The notes: a model not told the origin generated them from the letters alone. Positions 20,735-32,946 are shown, counted from the first letter of the stretch. The stretch is DNA of 64,000 nt from Pollenia angustigena (GCA_930367215.1 OV884059.1:76293393-76357392); one strand, 5' to 3'. A program made the numbers and translations.

Positions 20735-20926
20735 CAGGGCTAAAAAACAGAAGTCGAAACCAAAAACTGTCGAACTGACGAACTTTTCGAATTTTGAGTT
20801 GGTTTGACAGAGTTGGTTTGACTGTTTATATTTAATGAATCGGATGTAATAGCAACAGTCAATGACAAATTAAGAAGGGCACGAAATGGCAGTTTTTCTA
20901 CTTTGACTGCAGTTTTTTAAACGCTG
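20735..20926. mobile_element. hAT MITE family M, copy 1 (192 bp)
   Basis: A perfect 8-bp TSD, GTTATAAC, lies at 20727-20734 and 20927-20934. The ends are CAGGGCTAAAAAACAG and, inward from the right, CAGCGTTTAAAAAACTG. A copy with the same interior (TTTGAGTTGGTTTGAC and AATGGCAGTTTTTCT) lies at 57173-57374. Confidence 0.9.
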
Positions 20927-21011
20927 GTTATAACATTAAACATACATAATGAACAATAAATATAAAAACACGGAACAAAAAGCAAAAAACAAATCATGAA
21001 ATAGATTGAAC

Positions 21012-21553
21012 CAGTGTTCGAAAATAAACAGTACATTATTTAGCGTTCGGCTCACACACCGAAGAACGATATCTATTTGTTTAGTGTTTGTGTAAACATA
21101 CACAAACCTTAATACCGTTCGTAACTATTTTCAAGAAAGAACCGAACATTATATAATGTTCGGTTCTTCGTTAAAAAACAGAACAATTCTAGTGATACTG
21201 TAGAAATACATTATATTTTAATGTTCTATAATGTTTTTTTCGTATGGGTATTTTGTTTTTGTAAAAAATGTTTGGTTTTTTTTTTATCAGCAAAAAGCGA
21301 CGAACATTAACGAGCCGAACCGAACACATTGAAGTTCGTGGATTTTCAAAAAAAAACCGAACGGAATTTAATGTTCTCATCATTTGTTGAGTATGATGAA
21401 AACAGCATTATTTTTGTGTTCGAAAGATAACAAACAGGGAAACGTTATTTTTTTAATGATTTTCTACACAAACACTATTAGCGTTTGTGTTTTCCACAAA
21501 TCTACCGAACCGAACATTAAAGAACGATATTTAGCGTTTATTTTCGAACACTG
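21012..21553. mobile_element. hAT MITE family V, copy 1 (542 bp)
   Basis: A perfect 8-bp TSD, GATTGAAC, lies at 21004-21011 and 21554-21561. The 18-bp TIRs, CAGTGTTCGAAAATAAAC, are identical at both ends, and the next ~30 bp (TTTAGCGTT, GAACGATAT) are also paired. The interior repeats AACCGAACATT motifs. A half copy lies at 31812-31976. The small ORFs inside are not transposase. Confidence 0.92.
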
Positions 21554-21561
21554 GATTGAAC

Positions 21562-22700
21562 AAAAAAACTCAACTCATTCAAGTAATTGTGTGCAAACAC
21601 ACAGAAGCACAATTGTCTGCGCTCTCTAACATTAATACCCATGTGTTAAAAGAACTTAATAAAGCCGAACTGCACAACACTTGTGTTTTCAAACGTTTAG
21701 AGGCGAATGAAATAAAAAAAAATAATGAATTAAAATGACTTGTAAGTGGTCATGTTGCAGGCTTCTATGCTAAACATAAATCTCACACTGCTTAGGAAAT
21801 CTAGAAGAAAATTGACAAGTGTTTCCAATATGCGGAAACCGAAATGGCTAAACCGAGGACCCAAAATATATATTTTGTTGGCACATTTCTGAAAATTTCT
21901 TAGTGTTTCACACGGAAAGATAAACTTAATATATCCTCATTCACCGCAAATTGTGATTGAAATGAATGATTTCGGGAAATCGACTCGTTTAATTATCTTT
22001 ATTATTTCAAAAAAAAAAAAATAAACGATGAACTTCTTGAGCTTGTTTCTATTAAAACTGGTCATGGTTTTCGGGTAAAAATGTGCCTTTTAAATTGCCC
22101 TCTCTTAAAAGTGAAGTGTTTTTTTTTTGCGTGTATTTTCTTTTCAAACACATCTTACGCCATTTGAACAACAATCAAAGAAAATGTTTAAGTGGAGGGT
22201 TAAAATTACAGTTAAAACTGCAAACAAACATACTCCCGTTACTTACCTTCATACAAACACATACTTTAGCTAGAAATACAAGTGTAAATGTAACCCCCCA
22301 TATATGCATACATTTATTTCCAAGATAAATTGTATGTGTGTCGGCATTTACTTGTTTTATGAGGTGAAAATTTCCATGTAAATGCTTGTGGATTGTTACT
22401 ATTGATTGCATAAAAAAGGGGAAAAACAAAAAAGTAAACATAAATGTAGGTTAAAGGTTAAAAACAAACTGGATGTAGGTTAAAGTTTTTATAACAAAAT
22501 TGAGATAAAAATCTGAATGAATGAATAGTTTGTAAATGAAAAATAGAGGTGAAAAACGCCTAAAGAAATTCACAAAAAAACAAGGTTTATTTTAAATGTG
22601 TTTTTTATGGTGGGAGCAAATTGTTATTAAAATTTACACATTTTTGTTGAAAAAAAAAGTTTAATATTTGAACAATTGCATAAGGAAAGTTGAAATTGTT
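21562..22700. other. AT-rich sequence without recognisable gene
   Basis: Several frames of 60-90 codons on both strands (21556-21738, 22083-22328, 22175-22441) overlap one another and show no motif. No TIR pair was recognised. Confidence 0.5.
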
Positions 22701-22703
22701 GAT

Positions 22704-22850
22704 ATCTTAATTAGGCTTAAGTTCATTAAATTTAATTTTTATTAAATTATTTTTATGAACAAAGCAATTTTACAACATGAAATGAATTCAAATTTATTAA
22801 TAATTGTTCATTCTTGACTGCCGCGCGGGAATCGAACCCAGGCTTTTTTT
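22704..22850 (-). repeat. SINE copy S1 (tRNA-type B box plus family body)
   Basis: On the minus strand it reads CCTGGGTTCGATTCCCGCG (pol III B-box type, plus 22825-22842), followed by a ~125-bp body and the end TTAATTAAGAT. The body (GGCTTAAGTTCATTAAATTT and ATTTTACAACATG on the plus strand) is shared with S2 at 43510. The 5' part of the tRNA-like head is replaced by a T/A run. A tRNA-derived retroposon is the simplest reading; no functional tRNA is present. Confidence 0.7.
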
Positions 22851-23325
22851 TTTTATTATTGAACTTTGACTAGCAAAATAAAACTCAACAATTTTTGCTC
22901 ACTCAATCGTACAATACTTAGTTACTGAATCTCCCAAACGTTGTTTCTAATACAGAAAAAGAAATAAAAACACAAAATACAATGTCCAGCGACTTTTGGC
23001 CCACCCTGTATTTTTAATTCTAGATAATGCATTACTTCTAAGCAAAGCAGAAGTCACATGTAATTAGTAAGTTTTAACCGGCAATACTTTTAAAATGTTG
23101 TATGTATTATAGAAAGCGGTATTCTTGCAAGAATGATAAAATACAAAATTACGCCATGTGCATAATTTACAGTTAAATGACGTAGTTTGTCCCTGGCAAA
23201 AGTTTGCAAGTATATAAGTCAAAAAGATTCGTGAATTTTTGTTTCTAAAAAATGCCTGTACTTTATAAGAGCTGGCAGCCCCGCAATTAAACAACAATTA
23301 TCTTGAGCTTGTAGGCTTGAAATTA
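22851..23325. other. Sequence without recognisable gene
   Basis: Unassigned. A minus-strand frame at 23064-23297 has no known motif. Confidence 0.45.
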
Positions 23326-23900
23326 TTAGCCAATAGAAATATGATTTGTCTGGCATGCGTCCAGCCCCGAGGAGTTTGTAGCGACCATCTTAAGGATACA
23401 TACTCTAGAGAATTCACGTGCAGTCAAAGCCTGATATTCGGTACAGATATAATGAGAATGATTTCTTCCGATTACAGCTGACCGCAGATCTTGCCTGGTA
23501 CCGGAGGTACGGGAGTCAGTTATCACCGGTAGCACGGCGACGGACTGACAATTGGTTGAAGCCTTTGTCAGTATGCTTTTTGCAGGAAATGCTTTCAGGA
23601 AGATTGTCTTTGCGAAAGTTTCGCGAGAATTGGCATCCTGAAAATACCACTAAAAGATGGATTCGGCTTAAAGAATGGATTTTCCCTAGGTGCTGTTGCT
23701 ACACAAGAGATTCTACTGGAATTTTCCCAAAAGCGGCGGAGGTGAGACAGGTCGACCTTCTAAACAAGCAATGGTGCAATCTTATCAGATTTTACACTCA
23801 AATTACTACCTGGGTGTGTTGATTGCGCTTGGTTAACGCATTGTTTGTCACTAAGAGGTTAAGATCTTCATAGAAGTTCCTTGAACAGATATCCACGTAA
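23326..23900 (+). pseudogene. Decayed LINE-type remnant, related to the 33.75-35.04 kb remnant
   Basis: A 134-residue plus frame (23418-23822: …LTADLAWYRRYGSQLSPVAR…) is unusually GC-rich for this window. Two blocks recur at 33.8-34.0 kb in the same order: CTGGTACC...GGTA...AGTCAG...GGCACGGC (23493-23545 versus 33820-33865), and CTACC(T/C)GGGTGTGTTG (23805 versus 34000). I cannot assign a domain. Relationship to a LINE tail is inferred only from the second locus, where a degenerate LINE C-terminal motif follows. Confidence 0.4.
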
Positions 23901-24189
23901 ATCTTTTCCACAGCTATCCGACATGCGCAGAGGGTTCCAACTTTGTTTTTAGGATGGCGTTTCTTTTATTCTTGGTGTGTTTGTATGGGACTTTTTAACA
24001 TCCCTGCAGGAAATGTCACTAGTGAATCTGTACTGTTTCACTACTGACACAGTCACCAGTACTGGTGATATATTATACCCCAGACAATGCTATTTACTAT
24101 AGACATTTAACATGTGCATATCATTGCAAATCTACATTGATGTTGGTACTATTGACTAGGTAGTTCTTCTGGGACCATATGTGGACATA

Positions 24190-24705
24190 ACAACAGAGAA
24201 TCACGAGTACATTTTAGAAAATCTAGTCTAAACTTTTGGTACTTTTTTAAAGTAGATGTCGAAATGAAAATTGTTTTTTTTTAACATATAATTGTTTCAT
24301 TAAAAAAAAGTTAAAATATGAATTCATTACAAATTTTTTATTCTTTTTAAAGACAAATCGTCGTGCGGGAGTTTATGTGCTCTATATGCCAAAAGTGTAT
24401 TTTGAGAAAATCGATCTTGAAGTTTTAACATAATTCAGGTTTGAAGGATATAGAACAAAACAGACACTATTTATCTCAGAAACTAGATGAGATAGCCGAA
24501 AACGGATTACATATTTGAAAAATTTGGGGTCGAAAACCTAAAGTGGCATAATTAACTCGAAATGTGTAAAATGGCGGATAGAGCACATAAAAGCATATAA
24601 AAGTGTAGACACTTCGTTGACAATGTCGTCAAAAAGTCACCAAAAAAAAGTCGACAAAACTGGTGATTTGGAGACACTTGCACCCAGGTTTCCTTCAGAA
24701 TGTTA
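24190..24705. repeat. Dispersed repeat family D, copy 2
   Basis: It opens with AGAGAATCACGAGTACATTT and closes with GTCGACAAAACTGGTGATTT...GACACTTGCACC, matching the family D copy at 12805-13050. It is about 270 bp longer in the middle. No ORF. Confidence 0.55.
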
Positions 24706-25647
24706 AATTATCCTTTGCTTTAAAGAAAATAAGCTTCTCTCTTCTTGGCAGAGAGCTTTTTGACATTGAGCATGTGTAAATAGCTTTACGAGCCCTGTAT
24801 TAGTAGCGAAGATAACTTATTTCGGGCTATTTCAATTATTGCACATTGTGGAATATCGAATAATATTTATTAAAAAAATATATCATCTTTTAAATGAAGT
24901 AGAGTATTTTGTAACTAATTTAAACTAAAGCTGGCCCTTTAATAAAAATATCGTTTTACAATTTACAATCCTCATTTTTTCTTTCTTTAAATTTCGTAAA
25001 AATTACGTTAGCTTTAACTTGATTTTATTTTCCTTATTTTGAGAGTTTTAAAGTTTTATGTACCAGCTTTTATCTCCTGTATATTTAAATTTCTCAATCA
25101 AATTTCCATCTTACACAGCAAAATAATATTTCGACTTAAATAAAAATCTTCTTCAAAAAAAAAATACTTTATTTAAAAAATTGATCCAAAAATTAAGACA
25201 TAGAAAAAATGCCAGAAATAAAAATCTAAAACAAAATGAAATAAAAAAAAAATTTCTTTTATATTTATTCAATCTAATACAAAACGAATTTTCTTTAAGC
25301 AAGAAGAAAAAAAGTATTATGACTTCTTAAGCATTTTGAACAAAAAAAAAAAAATTAAATAAAATCAATAAAGAAATGTACAAAAAAAGGAAAACACTAC
25401 TTAATAAAAGTTCAATATTAAAAGCTACATGAAATCAATAGGATTCGAATGTTGGGGAATATTTATTAAAAAGGAATCTAAGTAAAACTAGCTGGAAATA
25501 AATCTAAGGAAAGCCAAAAATGGGGTCAAGTATATAAGTTTCTTAAAACATAACACGAATTTTTTTTATACATATGCACATATTTCGCCAGCTTATTATT
25601 ATTTTGAACTATCGACCATTTAACAAAAAGTTAGGTATGGCGTATAA
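24706..25647. other. AT-rich sequence without recognisable gene
   Basis: Many A-runs, no TIR pair, no ORF above threshold. Confidence 0.5.
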
Positions 25648-25764
25648 ATATTGCTAGAAACACAACTGGGACGAACAACGAACTTCGCATAGTACGACGA
25701 ATTTGTCGGCAAGAATTCGTTACGTAAATTCGTCAAATGAGACACATTAAGTGCAAAAAAAATA

Positions 25765-26557
25765 ATGGGTGGTATTATTGATTCCGCACGGAATGAAAAT
25801 TTTGCGGAAAAAAATAATATAAAGATCGATATGAAAATTGCAATTATTTATTCCTGCGGTATACATTTTCTGCGAAGCAAATTTAACATCCCTGTTTTAA
25901 TTAATTACGAGTTGATTTTGTGTCAGCTGATGAAAAAAAGACATTTCAAGACAAGATTAGAAATTGAAAAGTAAAATAAAAAGTGTTTTTATTTTTAATA
26001 AATTATATGTGAAATTTTAAAAGGCAGTTAATATAAAATTAAAATATGGATGAAATTGCCTTTTTCGACGATGATAACTTGGACATGCGGCTAGAAAGAA
26101 GAGTTTTACGCTATAAATCGTATTATGTGTTACAAATGAAAAAAAAATTAAAAAAAATTTCAGGATAAAGCTATTATACATATGTTTAAAACCACAAGCA
26201 ATGTCTTGATTTTTTTCATTTTCAACCATTGCTTCTATTTGCAATTTACTTGATTATTTTTCTTTTTTACTCCTATAAAAATATAAAAAAATCAAATTGA
26301 ACAATTTTTCTTGCAAATTTTACAATTCCTTACATTTTTGTTCTTTCCGTAAGCTTTTCGTTATAAAATTTAAGCGTAAGCAAAATGAAGAAATATATCT
26401 ACATTGCGGAATCAATAATATGGCAATACCGTCAAGGTAGAGATGATACCGCAACAACGGAAGGATACCGCACAAACGGAATGAATAATTACAAATTTGG
26501 CTTCCGCACAAAAATTGCTTTCCGCACTTGCGGAACGGAATCAATAATACCACCCAA
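25765..26557. mobile_element. TA-flanked MITE nested in element G (793 bp)
   Basis: TA lies at 25763-25764 and 26558-26559. The TIRs, ATGGGTGGTATTATTGATTC and (inward from the right) TTGGGTGGTATTATTGATTC, match over 22 bp but for the first base. CCGCAxxCGGAA motifs follow in both arms. TA duplication and TGGGTG ends suggest Tc1/mariner mobilisation. The small ORFs inside (26017-26244, 26385-26591) show no transposase motif. Confidence 0.8.
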
Positions 26558-26979
26558 TAAAACAAAAACATATACAGTAGCATCCCAATAATTCGTTATC
26601 TAAGGGACTGACCGCTTTTTACTAATTAGAGATATTTTCAAAATAAAGGCATCTCGATTTAAGAAAAAACCGATTTTTGGGGTTTGAATTTAATGAGGTT
26701 TGATGATTTTTTTTCGCTTAATTTTCAAACGTTATATGTGTAGTTTTTTTTGACTTTTTACTTTGCACTCTTCACAAAAACTAGAAACAAACTAATCTTA
26801 AGAAGCAAAAAAGAAGGAAAAGTAATGACAATTTTAAACAAACTTGGAAAAACATTGAGTGAATCCATGTCAAACCAATTAAGTCGTTCGGCTTTATCAC
26901 CTCCGATTTGAATGAAATTCAACACAAATGTTGAATGTTATTGGACTTTAACAAAACATAAATTTTCAGACCCCAGATT

Positions 26980-27500
26980 CTTTCGGCAATTTTTACCGAA
27001 TTTTAGCCATTCCTTATGGTTTTAGGGACTTTAAATAAATTTTATGGCTTCTTTGAAATATTAAAATTTTTCGCGATTTTTCGCCATTTTTGCAAATTTT
27101 TTTTTGCCATTTTCCGAGATTTTGTTTTTTTTCACCCATTAAGCGATTTCAAATAAATTTTTTGTGTTTGTTTAAAAGTTAGCAGTTTTTCGCGAATTTT
27201 AGCCAAATTCGCAAAATAAGCAATTTGTCTTTGTGATTCTCTACAGCTTTCCCCTAATTTTGCAATTTTTACCGAATTTTTGCCATTGCTTAAAGTTTTA
27301 GGAACTTTTTATCAATTTTATTTTTGGCATTTTTGCAAATTTTTTGTTATTTTTCGACATTTTGTTTTCTTTTTTCACTAATTTAGCGATTTCTAATAAA
27401 TTTTAGTGTTTGTTTAAAAGTTTACAATATTCGCGAATTTTAGCCAAGTTCGCAATAGAAGCGAATTGTCCCTGGAATTCTTTACAGATTTCACGATTTT
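26980..27500 (+). repeat. Two-unit tandem repeat inside element G (~245-275 bp)
   Basis: The phrases GCAATTTTTACCGAATTTT (26990 and 27262), TGTTTGTTTAAAAGTT (about 27165 and 27408) and CGCGAATTTTAGCCAA (about 27191 and 27431) recur in the same order. The two units differ by many substitutions, so the duplication is old. Confidence 0.7.
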
Positions 27501-27729
27501 TAATAAATATTGAACTTTGCTATCATGCTTCGCTGTCCCTTTCCCAATTTATTCGTCGTTCGTCTGCGCAAGAAATAGAAATAAACATAACGCAGAGTTC
27601 GTTACGCATGACGAATTTCGGTCTTCGCAATGATTGTGTGTACTTTCATATACAACAATGTATTCTATTTCTGGTGTCGAATATTCGTTGCGAATAATTC
27701 GTCGTTCGTTGCAGTTGTGTTTCTAGCAT

Positions 27730-29498
27730 ATATTTTGTATTTCCCCTTTCTGAATTTAAAGCCGGTAGAACGAAATTTGTTATGGTTTCTGAGATATTAA
27801 GCATTAATTTGTCTCCATATCTTCGATTTTAAAGTAAATAAGAAACTGTTTTGCTCTACACGCCACTGTCTGGCGAATGCGAAAATTCCTCATACAAAAA
27901 CGTTCAAAGTAAATTTAGCTTTTGCTTTGCTTCATTGCCATAAGAAAAGAAGATGTTAAAGAGACATAAAAACAAAATGACAACAAAAAAATAAATTCCA
28001 CTCCTCCTTCAATTCAGTCAACAAGTCAATACACAACAGTTAGCATACGTATGCAGCATAAAGAGCTAAAATAAAAAGCTATTAACTTTTAAGTCCGTTC
28101 ATGAACTTTCACAAAAATTTACATGTGTTCCAAAACATATGCTGCAAGCAGTGGTGAAAATACAAAAAATTCTATCGGGTATATTTTCAGAAAACTTCAT
28201 GTAAACCTTTATTGTCGTTTTTTCCATTACAACTTTTTAACATATGCGCCAAACCAATAATGGGCTGACGATTTGTAAATAATTAAAGAAGAAAATTGTT
28301 TGTTTAGACCAAATTTATTGTGATTGGTTTGGATTAGTTCCGTAAAAGGACCAAAAAATTATAACTCAGCAAATAGTTAAATTACCAAATTCTAAATCAA
28401 ATTCAAAACTCCAATAAACACTTGGAAAATATGTAAAAACGGATCGTTGATTAAAAAAAAGTTCCTTCATAAACAAATAATAAATAATTAAAGTAAAATC
28501 TAAAAAAACTAAAGTGTTAAAAGATAAATTTAAATTAATCAAATGGTATATTTAATAAGCTTTAACAAAAGCGTATGATAAAGATTTTTCTTGCACTTAG
28601 TAAGTTTTCTGTAAATGGTGTAAAAAAATCCCAGCGTAAAATATAATACAAAACATCTCTTCGTTACTACAGACATTTAATATAACTAATTTACAGGTAA
28701 AATTATAAGAAATATAATAATTTTTTTTTTAAAGAGACATAGAATTAATACTTAAATAATTTAAAAAGCTGCTGCCGCTTTAGATATTAGAAATTTTTCT
28801 TGCACTTTTTCACTAACGAGGTCTAAAAGTTATACATCATTAAACTAAACGCATAAAAAGTAACCAACTAAGATTTTGAAAACAAGAAAGTTCATTAACA
28901 AAATCAAAAAAAGGAAAGAGAATCCCCAAAAAAAAACAACAGCAAACACTTGTTTTGCCTTAATGAACTTAAAGGGGTTTTAATTAAACAGGTATTGGCC
29001 CAAGGTCAAAATTAAAATGCACATAAATTAAACCTTTTTTCCTTAAAAAAGAAAGAAAACCTTAATGAAAGTTGCTTGTGGTTAAGGACAACGAACCCTT
29101 GTTAGGACATTTTTATTTTTATTGTTTCCAAAAAGTTTTTGGACGCAATTGTAGTTGTGTATAAACTTATATTAGCTGTGTTTTTTTGAAAAATGTTTAA
29201 CATAATAAAACTTTAAATGTACAATAGAACTTTTCTCAAATGATAAAATAAAAAAAGAGCATTTGGGTTAGACTAATAAGGGGGTTTCTTTGCATTTGAT
29301 TTGTTAGAATATTTAATACCCTATATGAGAATGTTTTGAATCTTAATTTAAGTAAAAGACTTATGAAGAGACGATTTTAAGTGGCAAAAGTTCATTAAAC
29401 TTAACCTTAAGGCATTATTATGAAACGCTTTTATATGACAAGTAATTTAACTTGTCCTAAATAAAAGCGAAATCTTAAATAACTGCAAAGAAATTGCT
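27730..29498. other. AT-rich sequence without recognisable gene
   Basis: It contains the half hairpin repeat at 28240-28276 (related to 10290-10373) and many A-runs. No supported gene. Confidence 0.5.
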
Positions 29499-29499
29499 T

Positions 29500-29858
29500 T
29501 ACACTGAAAGAAAAATTTTCATTGGATATAAGAAAACTTAAGTTTGTCCAAGTTAAACAAAAAATTTTAATTGGGAACATAAAAAACCAATATACAAACA
29601 TAATTATATTCATAAATTAATACACTGAAAGAAAAATGCTTCATATATTTAATGAATCATTTTCATAAAAAAAATTTCCTTGGGTAAATGAAAATTTTCA
29701 TTGTCTAAATGGAATTTCATAGTTATAATGAAATATTTTCGTAAAAATCGCTTCATTGGATATATGAAAACTTAAGTTTGTCCAAGTTAAACAAAAAATT
29801 TTAGTTGGGAACATAAAAAAACAATATACAAACATAACTATATTCATAAATTAATACA
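29500..29858 (+). repeat. Duplicated TACACTGAAAGAAAAAT-type MITE fragment
   Basis: TACACTGAAAGAAAAAT occurs at 29500 and 29620; this is the usual look of TA-flanked Tc1/mariner MITE ends in flies. A 103-bp block at 29520-29622 recurs at 29754-29857 with about six differences (both contain AACTTAAGTTTGTCCAAGTT). The unit spacing is 234 bp. No right-hand TIR was recognised. Confidence 0.65.
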
Positions 29859-30690
29859 AAATTATAGTTTCCTTAAAAAAATGTTTAATTGTTAATTAAA
29901 AAATGTAAGATTTAATAATTTCATACATCTAGTGCATTGATGTCCATTCAAGCAAACAATTGTTTGTAAGCCCCACCCCTTTGTTTTTTACGCTCATTTA
30001 TTTAGTTGCACACGTACGGAAGATGAGTTGATCTTATTTCAAATACAGTGTGTAAGATAAGTAATAAAATTAAAAAAATATTTGAATGTTTTTACGAAAT
30101 TGTCATAAAAGCATAAATGTCGAAGAATTTAGTGGAGTTTTTTTTAGATATAATTATTAATTTTAATTTCTAAACATGCTCGCACTTCACATTGAATTTT
30201 TTTTAATGTAAATATTTAAAAATTTCCAATTCTTACTGTTTGTAAAAAATTTTTAAAAGTTAAAATTTTAAAAGTCAATTTAAAAAATAGAAAATTTAGT
30301 TGGACGGTATTATTATAAATATTTTACAATCAAAACAATTTATTTCTATTAAATTTAAATAAAATTTGTGCGATTAGTTTTGCGTATCTCTGTATTTTGA
30401 AACTCTCTCATAATACATATGCAAAACATTTTTGAACATCAATGATCTAGTGTTACATGTATGCCATTAAATTTATGAAAGCAAAAAGTTTTTTTATAAA
30501 AGCAACATATTTCAATAATTGCCTTCATAAATTTAAATGTTCATTATGACAATAAAAATGTCATTATAGTAATGAAACAAAAGCTTTCAATCCACTCTCA
30601 ATCAACGTTGTTATTGTTGTTATGGACAATTTAATCTCATATTTACGCTCTTAATTGAGTAAAAAACATAGTTTTTTTTATCCAAAAATT
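29859..30690. other. AT-rich sequence without recognisable gene
   Basis: No TIR pair or ORF was found. Short ATGAAA-type phrases around 30470-30590 resemble the MITE just upstream. Confidence 0.45.
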
Positions 30691-30691
30691 A

Positions 30692-30772
30692 CACTGCCAC
30701 GGTAGGCTAGCTGGTAGTGAGCTAGTCTATCAGCACCGAGGCTGCCCGATCGATTCCCGCCAGAGACAGAAA
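30692..30772 (+). repeat. SINE/tRNA-like head S3
   Basis: GGTAGGCTAGCTGGTAGTGA (A-box region) is followed by CTAGTCTATCAGCACCGAGG and CGATCGATTCCCGCCAGAGA (B-box region). The same order and sequence occur on the minus strand at 55800-55872, where 11 bp between two CTAG copies are missing. A true tRNA is excluded by the lack of a pairable acceptor stem and anticodon arm. An A-rich sequence follows, as in SINEs. Confidence 0.6.
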
Positions 30773-30956
30773 AACAATAAAAAATTAAGTAAGAAAATGG
30801 GGTTAATGGGATTAATGTCAAAATTCATTGGTATTGCGAAGAAAATTCTTTCAGTGTATGACAAAAACAATTTGGCTAACAGGTCCTGCCTTATCTATGT
30901 GCTAAAATTGCGTGTCATTCAAACGAAATCCAGCTTTAGTGTTAGTGGAGTAAATA

Positions 30957-31095
30957 CTAGGGTGTTCAGTCGATTTATTCTTGTTCGATTAATCAAATAA
31001 TTTTAGACGATTACTTATTCGATTAATTTAAAATTGCCAATTTTAATTATAGGATTAATCGAAGAATTTATACAGATTAATCGAATAATAATAAT
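30957..31095. repeat. Terminal fragment of a hAT-P-type element
   Basis: CTAGGGTGTTCAGTCGATTT and several ATTAATCGAA/TTCGATTAAT motifs match the termini of element P at 5349 and 10000-10070. Only one end is present. It abuts hairpin MITE H copy 2. Confidence 0.5.
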
Positions 31096-31103
31096 AATAT
31101 ATA

Positions 31104-31294
31104 TTTACAAGGTTTCGTTTAAATGTGCTTAATTCCCATTTCAAACTATTGATAAACTGAAATTTATTGTTGACGATATGGCCTTAGCAACATGTGAAAT
31201 GCGCACAGGAATAGCTTATCCCTTCAACAATAAATTTTAGTTTATCAATAGTATGAAATGGGAATTTAGCACATTTAAACGAAACCTTGTAAAA
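31104..31294. mobile_element. Hairpin MITE family H, copy 2 (191 bp)
   Basis: Arms of about 66 bp pair with few mismatches: TTTACAAGGTTTCGTTTAAA at the left and the same inward from the right; both arms include GAAATTTATTGTTGA or its AAAATTTATTGTTGA variant. The loop, on the plus strand, contains GCACAGGAATAGCTTATCCC, which is the reverse complement of the loop in copy 1. Confidence 0.85.
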
Positions 31295-31811
31295 TAATAT
31301 ATAGTATTTCTGTTAAATGCTTAATTTTTTTTAAAGTTTTAAGTCGTTGGAATTAAAAGAACATTCATGTTTAGTGAATTTTGTAGCTTTTATTTTTGTT
31401 AAATATTAAATATTTTGTTAAAGGTATGTTAACTCAAAGATTTATATTAATTTTCGGGCATGTTATAGAAATCAGAGTTAAGTGAAATTGAAATCAAACG
31501 ATAATTTAAATTCAATTATAACAAAATACATAAGCATGTTTAATTCCTTTAGATATTTTTTTAAAATAATTTTTGCCTAAAAGAAAGAAAAAGACAATAA
31601 AAAATATGTTCAAAACCAAAACATGTACACAATATACATACAGGCTATTCATGCTGTGGTCGTACAAATTGGCGAGCAACAACAACAATACTTGTGAGAA
31701 GCATTGCAAAAATTTTTCGTTGGTCATTCCTTCATCAATGTGAAAAAACAACAAAATATTAAGATATAATGTTGGTGTACAGAACCACTTCAATTATACT
31801 GTTTTATAATG
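31295..31811. other. AT-rich sequence without recognisable gene
   Basis: A minus frame at 31512-31793 (93 codons, Phe/Leu-rich) shows no motif. Confidence 0.45.
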
Positions 31812-31976
31812 AAAACGGAACACTATATAATGTTTGTTACTTTCGTTAAAAACAGTTCTAAACGGTATTACGGATTGTGTACCAATACACAAACACTAAA
31901 AAAATAGTTATAGGATTCTAGGCTTGTGTGTGCCGTGCCGTACGCTAAATAATGCTCAGTCTATTTTCGAACACTG
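31812..31976 (-). mobile_element. hAT MITE family V, half copy
   Basis: Reverse-complemented, it begins CAGTGTTCGAAAATA and follows the left half of the 21012-21553 element (CATTATTTAGCG, GTGTTTGTGTA, ACATTATATA). The other half and the TSD are missing. Confidence 0.7.
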
Positions 31977-32520
31977 CTTTAAATTTTGCTTCAAAGTACT
32001 TAATATTTTTTGTCTTGAACGTTACTTTCAGTTATGCTATTGACATTAACTCTTTAGTCTTCTGTACAGAAAGTAGGGTACATTAAACTAAATAAAATTA
32101 TTATGCACAGCAACCAGTAAATATGTCTAAGAAAAAGAGAGCAAGCAAAACTATTTCAATCTGTATATGAAAAGTATGTGTATGTATGAGTGTGACATAC
32201 AAATAAACTTTTTCATCAAATTGAAATGCTGAATGCTAATAATCAAACAACACATACCCTGATAAACACATCGTAAACAAACAGAGAAAACGACAGACAG
32301 AGAGACACACAGTCATACCAACTTATGAATACTATTATTTGTATTTATATTTGTTTAACAACACAGGGCTTATTTAGTTGGTAGTTGAACACACAAACTT
32401 CCATACATATTCCTGCCATCATACATTAGGGATCTAAATAAAACTCAAGAAAAAGTTTTCCTACTTTTACTATTTAAAAAAAAGACGGATAAATGAATGA
32501 GTCTTTGAATAAACAAACAT
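31977..32520. other. AT-rich sequence without recognisable gene
   Basis: No recognised repeat. There is a purine-rich CAGACAGAGAGACACACAG stretch near 32293. Confidence 0.45.
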
Positions 32521-32522
32521 AC

Positions 32523-32946
32523 CCCAGCGGTAAATATTGAAAGGACCGCAAGTGGCAGGCCTTTTTGAAGGCCTCTATACTCCTTTCAAAAAGATTCGCT
32601 TCGCATTATATCCTGCCTTCAGAAGTATGCCTTCTAGAAGGTATAAACTTCTTTTTAAAAGACCTTCTGAAATATTCAGTACACATTCGCTACTCCCTTC
32701 TTTGATAAGGGAGAAAGGAAGGTGTTCAGTTTTATTTACTTTTTATTTTTAGTGACCTTCCTTACTCCCTTCTTTGGGAAGGGATCGAAGTTGTTTTTAA
32801 AGGAAGTGTGGAAGGCCTTGCGCCCAATGACAACCTGTGTAAAAAATAAATAAGTATGGAGTGCGGCGAGAAGGGCTTCTGACTGCTTGTGACTGCTAAA
32901 TAAGGCCTTCTATTAGGCCTCTTTACTCATTCTAGTTACCGCTGGG
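32523..32946. mobile_element. AAGGCC-rich foldback-type element R, copy 1 (424 bp)
   Basis: The ends are CCCAGCGGTAAATATT and, inward from the right, CCCAGCGGTAACTAGA (11-12 bp paired). The interior is full of palindromic AGGCCT, CCTTCT and AGAAGG modules. A GTATGGAGTGCGGCGAGAAGG block with TTGCGCCCAATGAC adjacent also occurs, inverted, in copy 2 at 53542-54456. No convincing TSD. Non-coding. Confidence 0.7.

Larger units (their letters stand above)
25651..27729. mobile_element. Inverted-repeat element G (2.08 kb) with a nested MITE
   Basis: The ends are TGCTAGAAACACAACTGGGA (25652) and, inward from 27728, TGCTAGAAACACAACTGCAA. The pairing continues as ACGAACRACGAA. The right half consists of AT-rich repeats (see 26980-27500) and then GAATTCGTTACG-like blocks. 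Excluding the nested element it is about 1.3 kb. The flanks (AAATAT and TATATT) give no unambiguous TSD. No transposase motif was found; class unknown. Confidence 0.7.
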
